From Burkholderiaceae bacterium (GTDB lineage Bacteria > Pseudomonadota > Gammaproteobacteria > Burkholderiales > Burkholderiaceae): a DNA stretch of 34,186 bases. Within the stretch, counting starts at the first letter, position 1; each line of letters opens with the position of its first letter. The position numbers were made by a program, and so were the translations under genes. Positions 9,251 through 17,551 of this stretch are shown here, piece by piece. The notes below the pieces were generated by a model. It was not told where the DNA came from and did not search any database. It worked only from the letters and a program-made list of their open reading frames with translations. The stretch spans positions 1-34,186 of the forward strand of contig CANFWB010000018.1 of the NCBI GenBank assembly GCA_947450605.1, written 5' to 3'.

Positions 9251-10075
9251 ATGCTTGAGTTACGAGAAACTGCCCTTGCAATACTGGCCAATACGGACCC
9301 ACAGCTCAAGGTAGGTCAGTTAAATAATTTGTTTGATGAATATCAGCTTGACCGCATTACCTTAAATATTTCTAGAGAACTCAGCTGTGACAATCTCAGT
9401 CTTCCTGGGCGACCACTCAAGCCGGAGTTAGTCCCGCCCTTGCAGGCGCCTAAAAGAAGGATGGATACGGTTGAGGGCAGGGCCATTCTTTGGCACTCAC
9501 TCGCTCATATTGAATTTAATGCCATGAATCTAGCCTTGGATGCAATCTGGCGTTTTCCGGATATGCCTCAGGAGTATTACGAAGATTGGTTAAAAGTGGC
9601 CAAAGAAGAGGCCTATCATTTCAGCTTAGTGAATCAGCATATGCAATCCTTTGGATTTAGCTATGGTGATTTTCCAGCACACAACAGTCTGTGGGAAATG
9701 GTTGAGAGAACTATAGATTCTGTGATTGCCAGGATGGCCTTGGTACCCAGAACAATGGAGGCGAGAGGCCTAGATGCGGTTCCGGGGATTCGGGATCGAT
9801 TCAAGCAAATCAAAGACGCCAAAGCGGTTGAAATTCTAGAAATTATTCTCCATGATGAAGTTGGTCATGTGCTGATTGGTAACCGCTGGTTTAATTTCTT
9901 ATGCTCTGGCGACAAGATATCCCCGATCACCGCCTATAGAGAGTTGGCCAATAAATATCATGCACCTACATTGAGGGGGCCATTTAATCTTGAGGCGCGT
10001 AAGCAAGCAGGATTTACTGCTGAAGAGTTGAGTTTGCTCGAATCGCCCAGCGAGAAGCGGCCACAAGTAGCATGA
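9251..10075 (+). CDS. Ferritin-like DUF455 family protein
   Basis: This is a 274-residue protein of the DUF455/COG2833 family with a ferritin-like four-helix fold. Candidate di-metal ligands are visible in the expected helical pattern: His86/Glu88 in AHIEF, Glu120/His123 in KEEAYH, Glu170 in TMEARGLD, and Glu203/His206 in HDEVGH. Members are predicted di-iron oxidases or hydroxylases of unknown substrate. The first ATG gives an N-terminus (LRETALAILANTDPQLK) that resembles relatives, although no Shine-Dalgarno is seen. The stop overlaps the start of the next gene in an ATGA arrangement, so it is translationally coupled to the radical SAM protein and the two may act on the same substrate. The specific function is unknown. 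Confidence 0.88.
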   Translation: MLELRETALAILANTDPQLKVGQLNNLFDEYQLDRITLNISRELSCDNLSLPGRPLKPELVPPLQAPKRRMDTVEGRAILWHSLAHIEFNAMNLALDAIWRFPDMPQEYYEDWLKVAKEEAYHFSLVNQHMQSFGFSYGDFPAHNSLWEMVERTIDSVIARMALVPRTMEARGLDAVPGIRDRFKQIKDAKAVEILEIILHDEVGHVLIGNRWFNFLCSGDKISPITAYRELANKYHAPTLRGPFNLEARKQAGFTAEELSLLESPSEKRPQVA

Positions 10076-11967
10076 AGATTCTGAGTCTCATTCCACCAAT
10101 GACGCAACTTAATACGCCGTATCCATCGACGGCTTATCTCACTGGATTTTTGCGCTCACAGGGCTTTGATGCAGTTCAAGACGATTTGGCTCTAGCTCTA
10201 GTGCTTGGATTTTTCACTCCAGATGGATTGAAAGAAATTCAGGGTGCAGCATTAAAGCTTTCTGAAGAAAATCGCAGTGCTAGCGTCAATTTCTTTCTTG
10301 ATTATTTTTCTGATTACCAAAGCACTATCGCATTGGCGATTGCATTTTTGCAGGGGCGCGACAGTACGCTTGCACATCGTATTAACAGTCGCACTTTGTT
10401 ACCAGAAGGCCCTCGTTTTGCATCTCTAGATGCTTATGATGAGGAGGAGGGTGGTGATTCATTGTCATGGGCATTTGGTGCGTTGGGTTCTCAAGATCGT
10501 GCGCGTCACCTAGCAACCCTCTATCTCAATGACCTTTCGGATGTGCTGCGCGATGCCGTGGACGGGCGCTTTGAATTTGTCCGCTATGCCGAATCGTTGG
10601 CTGGTAGCCAGCCTACCTTTACGCCATTGGCAGATGCCTTAACTGCAAGCCCCACATTAATGGATTTGCATTTACAAGCGCTGACAAAGTCTTCCATAGA
10701 AAAGCATCAACCGACTTTGGTCTTGTTATCCGTGCCATTTCCTGGTGCGATGTATGCCGCCTTAAGAATTGCGCAAACGATTAAAAAATCGTATCCACAA
10801 ATCAAGATTGGTTTAGGCGGTGGATACGTCAATACGGAATTGCGTGAGCTCACCGATCCCCGTATATTTGATTATGTAGATTACATTACTCTGGATTCTG
10901 GAGAGCGACCCTTACTCGCACTCATCGAGCATTTGAATGGGAAGCGCTCAGCGGAAAGATTGGTGCGTGCATTCATCCGCAATAGCCGCAATGAAGTTCG
11001 CTACATCAATTGGCAAGAACCTGATATTCCATTTGAAGATGTGGGGACGGCTACTTGGGATGGTTTGCCGCTCAACTCTTACTTGTCTTTGCTCGACATG
11101 CTCAATCCCATGCATCGGCTGTGGAGTGATGGGCGCTGGAACAAGCTGACGGTCGCTCATGGCTGCTATTGGAAAAAATGCAGCTTCTGTGATGTGAGTC
11201 TGGATTACATCTCTCGCTATGAGACAGCTTCAGCTAGTCTATTGGTCGATCGTATCGAAACAATCGTTGCTGAGACTGGGCAAACTGGCTTTCATTTTGT
11301 GGATGAGGCTGCGCCACCCAAGATCTTGAAAGCCCTTGCTGAAGAATTGATACGTCGCAAGGTCATTATTTCTTGGTGGGGCAATATCCGCTTTGAAAAG
11401 ACTTTCACGCCGGAGCTGTGTGAGCTTCTGGCGCAAAGTGGGTGCATAGCCATGTCGGGTGGCTTAGAAGTGGCCTCTGACAGGCTGCTAGATCTCATGA
11501 AAAAAGGGGTTTCAGTCGAGCAGGTGGCTAAAGTGACCAAAAGCTTCTCTGACGCTGGGATTTTGGTCCACGCCTACTTGATGTATGGCTTTCCTACGCA
11601 AACCGTCCAGGAGACAGTGGATGCTCTAGAGTATGTCCGCCAGTTTTTTGAATCAGGTTGCATTCAAAGCGGCTTCTTTCATCGCTTTACTTGTACGGTG
11701 CACTCACCGGTTGGCAAGGATCCCAAAGCCTATGGCATTGCTTTGGTGCCGTTACCTGAGATAAGCTTTGCCAAGAATGATGTGGCGTTTATAGATCCGA
11801 CTGGGGTGGATCACGATCTTCTTGGTATAGGTTTGAAGAAGGCTATTTATAACTTCATGCATGGAGTTGGCTTTGAGCAAGATGTTGATACTTGGTTTGA
11901 GATATCTGATATTCCAAAGACGACAGTTGCCCGCAATAAAATAGCCAAAATCTTGCGGCTTCTATAA
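10072..11967 (+). CDS. Radical SAM protein with B12-binding-like N-terminal domain
   Basis: A 631-residue two-domain protein. The first ~290 residues resemble the B12-binding Rossmann fold found before radical SAM domains, including LSVPFPGAMYAALRIAQ (219-235) and IGLGGGYVNTEL (246-257). I do not see the DxHxxG cobalamin-ligand motif. The radical SAM core starts near 358 with Cys365, Cys370 and Cys373, that is CX4CX2C rather than the common CX3CX2C, and continues with SGGLEVAS and a YLMYGFPTQT segment. Enzymes of this type cleave S-adenosylmethionine to a radical for methylation or rearrangement. Its ATG overlaps the DUF455 stop (ATGA). The substrate is unknown. Confidence 0.88.
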   Translation: MKILSLIPPMTQLNTPYPSTAYLTGFLRSQGFDAVQDDLALALVLGFFTPDGLKEIQGAALKLSEENRSASVNFFLDYFSDYQSTIALAIAFLQGRDSTLAHRINSRTLLPEGPRFASLDAYDEEEGGDSLSWAFGALGSQDRARHLATLYLNDLSDVLRDAVDGRFEFVRYAESLAGSQPTFTPLADALTASPTLMDLHLQALTKSSIEKHQPTLVLLSVPFPGAMYAALRIAQTIKKSYPQIKIGLGGGYVNTELRELTDPRIFDYVDYITLDSGERPLLALIEHLNGKRSAERLVRAFIRNSRNEVRYINWQEPDIPFEDVGTATWDGLPLNSYLSLLDMLNPMHRLWSDGRWNKLTVAHGCYWKKCSFCDVSLDYISRYETASASLLVDRIETIVAETGQTGFHFVDEAAPPKILKALAEELIRRKVIISWWGNIRFEKTFTPELCELLAQSGCIAMSGGLEVASDRLLDLMKKGVSVEQVAKVTKSFSDAGILVHAYLMYGFPTQTVQETVDALEYVRQFFESGCIQSGFFHRFTCTVHSPVGKDPKAYGIALVPLPEISFAKNDVAFIDPTGVDHDLLGIGLKKAIYNFMHGVGFEQDVDTWFEISDIPKTTVARNKIAKILRLL

Positions 11968-12013
11968 ACTGGGTATTACCGATTTACTGAATTTAATTAC
12001 TCTAGGTGGCAAT

Positions 12014-12712
12014 ATGAATTTATCACGTCGCACCTTCATCGCATCGGCCGCTTTGGCCCCTGTTGCCTGTGGCAGTCTTTCTTATGAGCACGGCATACCA
12101 GTGGCTCAACCAAAGCCTCTGCCTCTAGTGCGCCCGCCTCAAGTGGGCCAAGAGTGGAGCTATATTAAGAAAAATATCTTCAACGGAAAAACGTTGGATG
12201 TGATTAACGAGCGTGTTGCTAGTATTGGCTCTAGTATTGTGATCGAGCGCATGACAACTGACGGTAATCGATTGCCTAGTGAGATTCAAACTTCCTGGGG
12301 CATGGTTTCTACAGATACTCAGTGGTCACGTTTATTAAACTTCACTCCATCTTTACCACTCTGGCCAGAGCAGCTCTCGGCTACTTGGGCAAAGCAGTTC
12401 AATACGAAGTACAGCATTGCAGGTTACTCTGAGTCACGAATGAATTGGCAGGAATACATGAGCGTGCAAGGCTGGGAAAAAATAATTGTTCCAGCTGGTG
12501 AGTTTGTTGCACTCCGTTTTCAGACGCTCATTCATTATGAAAGTGATGATCCCAACAAGGTCGATTGCATCCGCAAAGAAACGGTTTGGTTTGCCCCGCA
12601 GATTGGTCGCTGGGTTGCGCGTGAGGCCTCTGGTTCATATCAAATTCAAGGGCAGATTGGGGGAGTGATTTTAGAGGGTAGCTATCAATGGCAACTCAGC
12701 TCTTACAAATAA
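12014..12712 (+). CDS. Putative exported protein with Tat-like signal, paralogue of the next gene
   Basis: A 232-residue protein that I do not recognise as a named family. The N-terminus has SRRTFI (Arg5-Arg6), a short hydrophobic run and Cys19 in APVACGS, which looks like a twin-arginine signal with a possible but non-canonical lipobox. The mature part shares a clear set of blocks with the next gene: PPQVGQEW, LPSEIQ, LPLWPEQL, VPAGEF and ETVWFAPQIGRWV. The pattern suggests a beta-rich periplasmic or lipid-anchored domain. A good AGGTGG precedes the ATG. It overlaps the downstream paralogue by 25 bases. The function is unknown. Confidence 0.8.
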   Translation: MNLSRRTFIASAALAPVACGSLSYEHGIPVAQPKPLPLVRPPQVGQEWSYIKKNIFNGKTLDVINERVASIGSSIVIERMTTDGNRLPSEIQTSWGMVSTDTQWSRLLNFTPSLPLWPEQLSATWAKQFNTKYSIAGYSESRMNWQEYMSVQGWEKIIVPAGEFVALRFQTLIHYESDDPNKVDCIRKETVWFAPQIGRWVAREASGSYQIQGQIGGVILEGSYQWQLSSYK

Positions 12713-13416
12713 ATTCACTACGCAGACTTCTTGTATTGTTGGCGCCGGCATTGCTGGCAGCCTGTATCTCTGCACAGCCTTACCCAGTCTCCACCCCATT
12801 ACCGCCGCCGGTCAATCCTCCCCAGATCAGGGCGCCACAAGTTGGTCAGCAGTGGGTTTACAACGTACGTAATGTTTTTAACCAGGAGTTGGTGGATATC
12901 ATTACTGAGAAGGTTGTTTCGGTAGGGCCGCAGATTCGTATTCAGCGTAGCGGACTAAAAACAGGGCCGCTCCCAGATGAAATTCAGGAACCCTGGGGTC
13001 ACATCCTTCAAGATCCGCATTGGAATCCTCCTCAAAAGTTTTTAAAGCCCATTCCTTTATGGCCTGAGCAACTGGTGCCCGCTTGGTCTAGTTTTTATCG
13101 TAATCGCTACCAAGTGGTGGGTTATCCAGACAATGATTTCTACTGGGACTTAAGTATTAATGCGTTGCAGTGGGAGCAAGTCCAGGTACCAGCTGGAGTA
13201 TTCAATGTTTTGCTTTATCGCAATGAGATGCCATTTTTTACAAGCAATGACTTCTCAAGGGTGGCCAGTATGCGCAGCGAAGACGTCTGGTTTTCCCCGG
13301 AAATTGGCCGTTGGGTCATTAGAAGAGGCTATGGGCGGTACTTGTGGGGCGGTATGTCATGGGGCAGCGCACTTTGGGAGGATTACCTTGAGTGGGAGCT
13401 TGTGTCCTGGAAGTAA
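12688..13416 (+). CDS. Putative lipoprotein, paralogue of the preceding gene
   Basis: A 242-residue predicted lipoprotein with a Sec-type signal and the lipobox LLAAC at Cys26, then a proline-rich linker (residues ~31-48). The body repeats the blocks of its upstream neighbour in order: APQVGQQW, LPDEIQ, IPLWPEQL, VPAGVF and EDVWFSPEIGRWV. This marks an old tandem duplication. The start overlaps the 3' end of the first copy by 25 bases and has a GAGGG about 10 bases upstream, so the pair should be cotranslated. It ends in a tryptophan-rich region (WELVSWK). No catalytic motif is apparent; a structural or binding role in the envelope is only a guess. Confidence 0.82.
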   Translation: MATQLLQINSLRRLLVLLAPALLAACISAQPYPVSTPLPPPVNPPQIRAPQVGQQWVYNVRNVFNQELVDIITEKVVSVGPQIRIQRSGLKTGPLPDEIQEPWGHILQDPHWNPPQKFLKPIPLWPEQLVPAWSSFYRNRYQVVGYPDNDFYWDLSINALQWEQVQVPAGVFNVLLYRNEMPFFTSNDFSRVASMRSEDVWFSPEIGRWVIRRGYGRYLWGGMSWGSALWEDYLEWELVSWK

Positions 13417-13444
13417 GTAAAGCGCTTAAAATAGGTGCTTAGCT

Positions 13445-14098
13445 ATGTATACCGTAAAAGAACTCTTTCCAACCCTCCAGGGCGAGGGCGCCCACGCTGG
13501 TCGTGCAGCCGTATTTTGTCGTTTTGCTGGCTGTAATCTCTGGAGCGGTCGGGAGGAAGACCGCGCTTCAGCAGTTTGCCAATTTTGCGATACCGACTTT
13601 GTTGGGAGTGATGGTGCTGGTGGTGGCAAGTTCGAGACTGCCGCTCTGCTTGCTGACACTATTGAACAGGTCTGGAATAGCACTTCAGCTGGACCACAGC
13701 AACGTTATGTTGTTTTTACTGGTGGCGAGCCGCTGTTGCAACTTGATGCCGCCTTAATTGACGCTTTGCATGCCAAAGGCTTTAGCGTTGCAATTGAGAC
13801 CAATGGCACGATCAAAGTTCCCAAAGGCGTGGATTGGGTATGCGTTAGCCCTAAAGCAGGCTCTGATCTGATTGTGTTGCAAGCCGATGAGATTAAGTTG
13901 GTGATTCCTCAGGTGAGCCATGGTTCGATAGAAATCCTCTTGGCCCGTTTTGAGAAGATGGATTATCGCAATCGATTCTTGCAGGCCATGGATGGCCCCA
14001 ATCTTCAGGAAAACATGGCATTGGCAGTGCGCCTATGTCAAAAAAGACCGTTATGGCGTTTGAGTGTTCAGACCCATAAAATCATCGGCATTCGATAA
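13445..14098 (+). CDS. queE: 7-carboxy-7-deazaguanine synthase QueE
   Basis: QueE is a radical SAM enzyme that converts 6-carboxytetrahydropterin to 7-carboxy-7-deazaguanine on the path to queuosine. The 217-residue protein starts with the family's FPTLQGEGAHAGR segment (8-20). The cluster cysteines are Cys30, Cys45 and Cys48, a CX14CX2C spacing that is known for one class of QueE and differs from the CX3CX2C of classical radical SAM proteins. VFTGGEPLLQ and AIETNGT follow in the expected order. It is directly upstream of queD, which makes its substrate. queC and queF are not in the window. Confidence 0.96.
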   Translation: MYTVKELFPTLQGEGAHAGRAAVFCRFAGCNLWSGREEDRASAVCQFCDTDFVGSDGAGGGKFETAALLADTIEQVWNSTSAGPQQRYVVFTGGEPLLQLDAALIDALHAKGFSVAIETNGTIKVPKGVDWVCVSPKAGSDLIVLQADEIKLVIPQVSHGSIEILLARFEKMDYRNRFLQAMDGPNLQENMALAVRLCQKRPLWRLSVQTHKIIGIR

Positions 14099-14136
14099 CA
14101 GCTACCAATGAATTATTCAGCACTTAGAAAAGTAAA

Positions 14137-14601
14137 ATGACCGCCAAGCAAGAAGCCATTTCTATCACCCGCAGACTCGAGTTTGATTCAGGGCATCGCA
14201 TCCCAAATCATGACGGGCAGTGCCGGCATTTGCATGGTCATCGTTATGCGATTGAGGTTACTCTCACAGGCGTGATTGCCGATCATCCCGGTAAAGCTGA
14301 TGATGGCATGGTCTTGGACTTTGGGGACATCAAGCGCCTCACCAATCAATATGTAGTTGAACCTTGGGATCATGCATTTTTAGTCGCCAAGGAAGATGCG
14401 GGATTGCTTGAGTATTTAAATTCCATTCCAAATCACAAAACGGTAGTAATGGAGCATGTTCCTACTGTTGAGAACTTGGCCAGCGCCGCATTTAAGGTGC
14501 TTCAACCCGTATTTGAAACCGCATTTGAGGGGCGACTCCAGCTTTCTTCTATTCGTCTTTATGAAACCCCCAATTGTTGGGCTGACGTTTCTCATTCGTA
14601 A
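14137..14601 (+). CDS. queD: 6-carboxy-5,6,7,8-tetrahydropterin synthase QueD
   Basis: QueD makes 6-carboxytetrahydropterin from dihydroneopterin triphosphate for queuosine synthesis. In this 154-residue protein the probable zinc ligands are His20, His33 and His35 and the catalytic cysteine is Cys29, in the order FDSGHRIPNH...CRHLHGH. A conserved VLDFGDIK stretch lies near residues 61-68 and the C-terminal glutamate lies in RLYETPNCWADV. The gene is 38 bases after queE and 5 bases before tadA, all on the plus strand. The ribosome-binding site is weak (AGAAAAGT). Length and motifs are normal for the family. Confidence 0.96.
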   Translation: MTAKQEAISITRRLEFDSGHRIPNHDGQCRHLHGHRYAIEVTLTGVIADHPGKADDGMVLDFGDIKRLTNQYVVEPWDHAFLVAKEDAGLLEYLNSIPNHKTVVMEHVPTVENLASAAFKVLQPVFETAFEGRLQLSSIRLYETPNCWADVSHS

Positions 14602-14606
14602 GAAGC

Positions 14607-15065
14607 ATGATGCAAGCTGAGCTTGATCGCCAATTTATGCAGCAAGCCTTGGATCAAGCCAAGCTCGCTGCGATTGCTGGCGAAGTGCCTGTGGGTGCCG
14701 TGCTAGTGAGAGATGGTAAGGTCATCTCCACGGGCTTTAATAAGCCCATTACGAATAGCGATCCTAGCGCTCATGCCGAGATGATGGCAATCAGAGCCGC
14801 TGCGCAAGACGAGGCCAATTACCGACTCCCTGGTACTACTCTCTATGTCACTCTCGAGCCCTGCACCATGTGTGCTGGAGCGATGTTGCATGCACGAGTT
14901 GACCGAGTGGTTTTTGGGGCCAGCGATCCAAAAACCGGTGCCGCAGGCAGTGTGCTGAATGTATTCTCAGAAAAACAGATTAACCACCAGACCCAAGTAG
15001 AAGGTGGCATGATGGGCGATGAATGTGGCCAAGTTCTGCGTGATTTTTTTAAGGAGCGGCGTTGA
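14607..15065 (+). CDS. tadA: tRNA-specific adenosine deaminase TadA
   Basis: TadA deaminates adenosine 34 of tRNA-Arg(ACG) to inosine. The zinc deaminase motif is complete: His56 and Glu58 in AHAEM, and Cys86 and Cys89 in EPCTMCAGA. The protein has 152 residues, the usual length, and shows the family's EVPVGAVLV segment at 26-34. Two adjacent ATGs (14607 and 14610) could start it; either gives the same enzyme. The stop overlaps the TTG start of the following LD-carboxypeptidase (TTGA). With queE and queD it forms a run of genes that modify the tRNA wobble base. Confidence 0.96.
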   Translation: MMQAELDRQFMQQALDQAKLAAIAGEVPVGAVLVRDGKVISTGFNKPITNSDPSAHAEMMAIRAAAQDEANYRLPGTTLYVTLEPCTMCAGAMLHARVDRVVFGASDPKTGAAGSVLNVFSEKQINHQTQVEGGMMGDECGQVLRDFFKERR

Positions 15066-16006
15066 AGCATATCCATTTGATTGCTCCTTCAGGAGCTAGC
15101 TTAGATGCTCGCAGTCCATTGGCTGGTATTGAGTGGCTCAGGCAACAAGGCCTTGAGGTCTTTAATACCGATTGCGTACAGCGTGTCGAGCAACGATTCG
15201 CTGGAACCGATGCGGAACGCTTGGCAGAAATCAATCAACTCGCCAATTTATCTCCCGAGATGACTGTCCTGGCAATGCGTGGTGGTTATGGCTTGCATCG
15301 CTTGCTACCTGATATTGAGTGGGGTGCTATTGCCAAAGCGATTCAGAATGGTTTGCAAATTTGCGGTCATAGTGACTTCACGGTCTTTCAGTTGGGGCTC
15401 CTAGCAAAAACGGGTGCCATTACCTTGGCTGGACCGATGCTCAATTTTGATTTTGCCTGTCAAGGCGAGCAGGGTGAGGGTGTTATTCCCAATGCGTTGA
15501 TGTGGGAACACTTTCAAACAGCAATTAAGGAGCGCAAATTAGATTGCGCCGTCAATACACCGCAACCGTACTTAGGGAAGTTATCTTCAGGGCAAACTTC
15601 AGGAATGCTTTGGGGTGGAAACTTGACGGTCTTAGCTGGTCTAGTGGGTACTCCGTATTTACCTAGCAGTCAGCAAACCCAGGGCGGCATTCTGTTTCTA
15701 GAGGATGTCAATGAGCATCCCTACCGAATTGAACGCATGCTAATGCAATTACTGGATGCGGGCATATTGAGCAATCAAAGCGCCATTCTTTTGGGTGGAT
15801 TCTCGGCTTATCGTCTTTACGACAATGATCGTGGGTATACCTTAGAAAGCGCCATCAACACCATCACCAAGCGTCTCCCCGGCAATATTCCCGTATTAAC
15901 AGGTCTACCATTTGGGCACCAAGCTGAAAAACTCACGCTGCCGGTAGGTGCGCAAGCGCACATTCAATATGATGCAACGGGTTTTACTATCCACTCTCAG
16001 TGGTAA
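15062..16006 (+). CDS. LD-carboxypeptidase (peptidase S66)
   Basis: This is a 314-residue muropeptide LD-carboxypeptidase of family S66, related to LdcA, which removes the terminal D-alanine from tetrapeptides during cytoplasmic recycling of peptidoglycan. The Ser-Glu-His triad is visible as Ser104 in GHSDFT, Glu214 in FLEDVNEHPYR and His286 in PFGHQ; the RGGYG loop is at 73-77. The start is TTG at 15062, which overlaps the tadA stop, so expression probably depends on coupling; TTG is also supported because it yields the family's HLIAPSG first strand. No signal peptide is present. Confidence 0.92.
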   Translation: MKHIHLIAPSGASLDARSPLAGIEWLRQQGLEVFNTDCVQRVEQRFAGTDAERLAEINQLANLSPEMTVLAMRGGYGLHRLLPDIEWGAIAKAIQNGLQICGHSDFTVFQLGLLAKTGAITLAGPMLNFDFACQGEQGEGVIPNALMWEHFQTAIKERKLDCAVNTPQPYLGKLSSGQTSGMLWGGNLTVLAGLVGTPYLPSSQQTQGGILFLEDVNEHPYRIERMLMQLLDAGILSNQSAILLGGFSAYRLYDNDRGYTLESAINTITKRLPGNIPVLTGLPFGHQAEKLTLPVGAQAHIQYDATGFTIHSQW

Positions 16007-16016
16007 TAGCTTCATC

Positions 16017-16670
16017 ATGAAGAGCTTCTCCTTGAGAATTTTATTGTTTCTAACCAGCATATTGATTGCGAGCGTTGCAATGGCAACTGAAGAACCTAAG
16101 TACGTCATGCTTGAAAAGTCTGAGCCGTTTGAATTGCGTGCCTATGCGCCCCGCATCATTGCTGAAGTCAAAGTTGAGGGTGATTTGGATGCAGCCTCCA
16201 GCCAAGGCTTTCGTCTGATTGCCGCTTATATCTTTGGAAAAAATCAGGTCAGCCAAAAAATTGCCATGACCACACCCGTTGGAATCGAGTCAAGTGATCA
16301 AAGTAAGAGCGCAAAGATTGCGATGACAGCTCCGGCAATGATTGAGGGCAATCAGTCATCCGATGTGAATGCAAAGCATCAATGGACGGTATCGTTTGTA
16401 ATGCCATCCGAGTACACCCTGGATACCTTGCCTAAACCACTGGATTCTCAGGTGAAAATCAGAGAAGTGCCATCAGAAAAGCGTGCGGTAATCACTTTTT
16501 CTGGTTTTTATAATGAAGACAAGGTGCAAGAAAAAACTCAGGCCTTGCGAGATTGGATGAAATCTAAGAATGTGAAGTTGATTGGTGAGCCTCAGTTTGC
16601 TCGCTATAACCCGCCTTGGACTCTGCCATTCATGCGCCGTAATGAAATCATGATTCAGGCGCTGGAATAA
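16017..16670 (+). CDS. Exported SOUL haem-binding family protein
   Basis: A SOUL-family protein of 217 residues with an N-terminal signal peptide (MKSFSLRILLFLTSILIASVAMA, cleavage probably after AMA). The mature protein contains the family's YAPRIIAEV, QKIAMTTPV and KIAMTAPA segments and ends in PPWTLPFMRRNEIMI. SOUL proteins bind haem or related tetrapyrroles in some organisms; the bacterial role is not settled. An in-frame upstream ATG at 15948 would place 23 extra residues before the signal peptide and overlap the previous gene, so I chose 16017. The gene runs towards rlmJ with only 12 bases between the stop codons and no terminator. Confidence 0.88.
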   Translation: MKSFSLRILLFLTSILIASVAMATEEPKYVMLEKSEPFELRAYAPRIIAEVKVEGDLDAASSQGFRLIAAYIFGKNQVSQKIAMTTPVGIESSDQSKSAKIAMTAPAMIEGNQSSDVNAKHQWTVSFVMPSEYTLDTLPKPLDSQVKIREVPSEKRAVITFSGFYNEDKVQEKTQALRDWMKSKNVKLIGEPQFARYNPPWTLPFMRRNEIMIQALE

Positions 16671-16682
16671 GTCACCTTGTTC

Positions 16683-17549
16683 TTAAGCCTCAAAACTCTT
16701 TAATACAAATCCAGCGCCACTATCTTGTCCCAGGGCTTTAATGAGGATAGGCAAACTTTCGGCCAGTTGCTTTTCTAGTGTCCACGGTGGATTGATGATG
16801 AACATCCCGCTGGCCTGAAGACGACGCTCTTTGGGGGCATTCTCTACTCGTAGTTCAGCATGCAGCCAAGAGCGTTTATGGGCCGCTGCAATCTTTTTCA
16901 TACGATCAGGCAGTGCGGCAGACTCTCTTCTTGATAAGGCTGGATACCAAATGGCATAACACCCTGTAGCAAAGCGGTGAAGGGCTTCTTCCATAGCAGT
17001 TTCAAGATAGCGATAGTCTTGCTTATCTTCGTAAGAGGGGTCGATTAAGACTAGTCCTCTCCTGCTGGGCGGTGGCATTAATCCTTTGAGTCTTGCAAAG
17101 CTATCCTCTGCATAGATGTCAATTTGCTTTGCTTGCTTGAGTTCGCTGATGTTGTGGCGCAAGATATCAATCTCTTTGGGATGAAGTTCAAAGAGTTTTA
17201 GGCGATCTTGAGGTCTTAATAGGCGCGCTAAGATAAATGGGGAGCCAGGATAAACCGTGATTTCATCGTCGCTATTCTCCGCACGAATACACTCAAGATA
17301 TTGGGTAACCCCGGGACTCAAAGGATTATTTTTGGCAAATTTTGCCAAACGATAGATTCCTTCATCGGCCTCTTTGCTGACCGTCGCAAAGCCATCAACT
17401 AGGCTATAGATTCCAGCGCCTGCATGGGTATCTACGATCGTGAGTGCGCCCGGCTTTTCTTGAAGATATTCCACTAAATGAATCAGAATCAGATGCTTCA
17501 GAATATCCGCATGACTGCCCGCATGAAAAGCATGGCGATAACTAAACAT
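16683..17549 (-). CDS. rlmJ: 23S rRNA (adenine2030-N6)-methyltransferase RlmJ
   Basis: RlmJ methylates A2030 of 23S rRNA. The 288-residue protein starts with the characteristic FSYRHAFHAGSHADILKH. The S-adenosylmethionine-binding segment IVDTHAGAGIYSL is at 38-50 and the catalytic motif is DPSYE at 170-174, where many relatives have DPPYE; Ser is tolerated in this motif class. It begins 2 bases after the PAP2 gene on the same strand, so it is probably the last gene of the envelope-type cluster despite its unrelated role. It is convergent with the SOUL gene. Confidence 0.93.
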   Translation of the reverse strand: MFSYRHAFHAGSHADILKHLILIHLVEYLQEKPGALTIVDTHAGAGIYSLVDGFATVSKEADEGIYRLAKFAKNNPLSPGVTQYLECIRAENSDDEITVYPGSPFILARLLRPQDRLKLFELHPKEIDILRHNISELKQAKQIDIYAEDSFARLKGLMPPPSRRGLVLIDPSYEDKQDYRYLETAMEEALHRFATGCYAIWYPALSRRESAALPDRMKKIAAAHKRSWLHAELRVENAPKERRLQASGMFIINPPWTLEKQLAESLPILIKALGQDSGAGFVLKSFEA

Positions 17550-17551
17550 CT

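Noticed and set aside
15948-16016. Longer start for the SOUL protein at 15948.
   Set aside because: It would overlap the preceding gene by 59 bases and bury the signal peptide behind 23 basic residues; 16017 gives a normal signal peptide.
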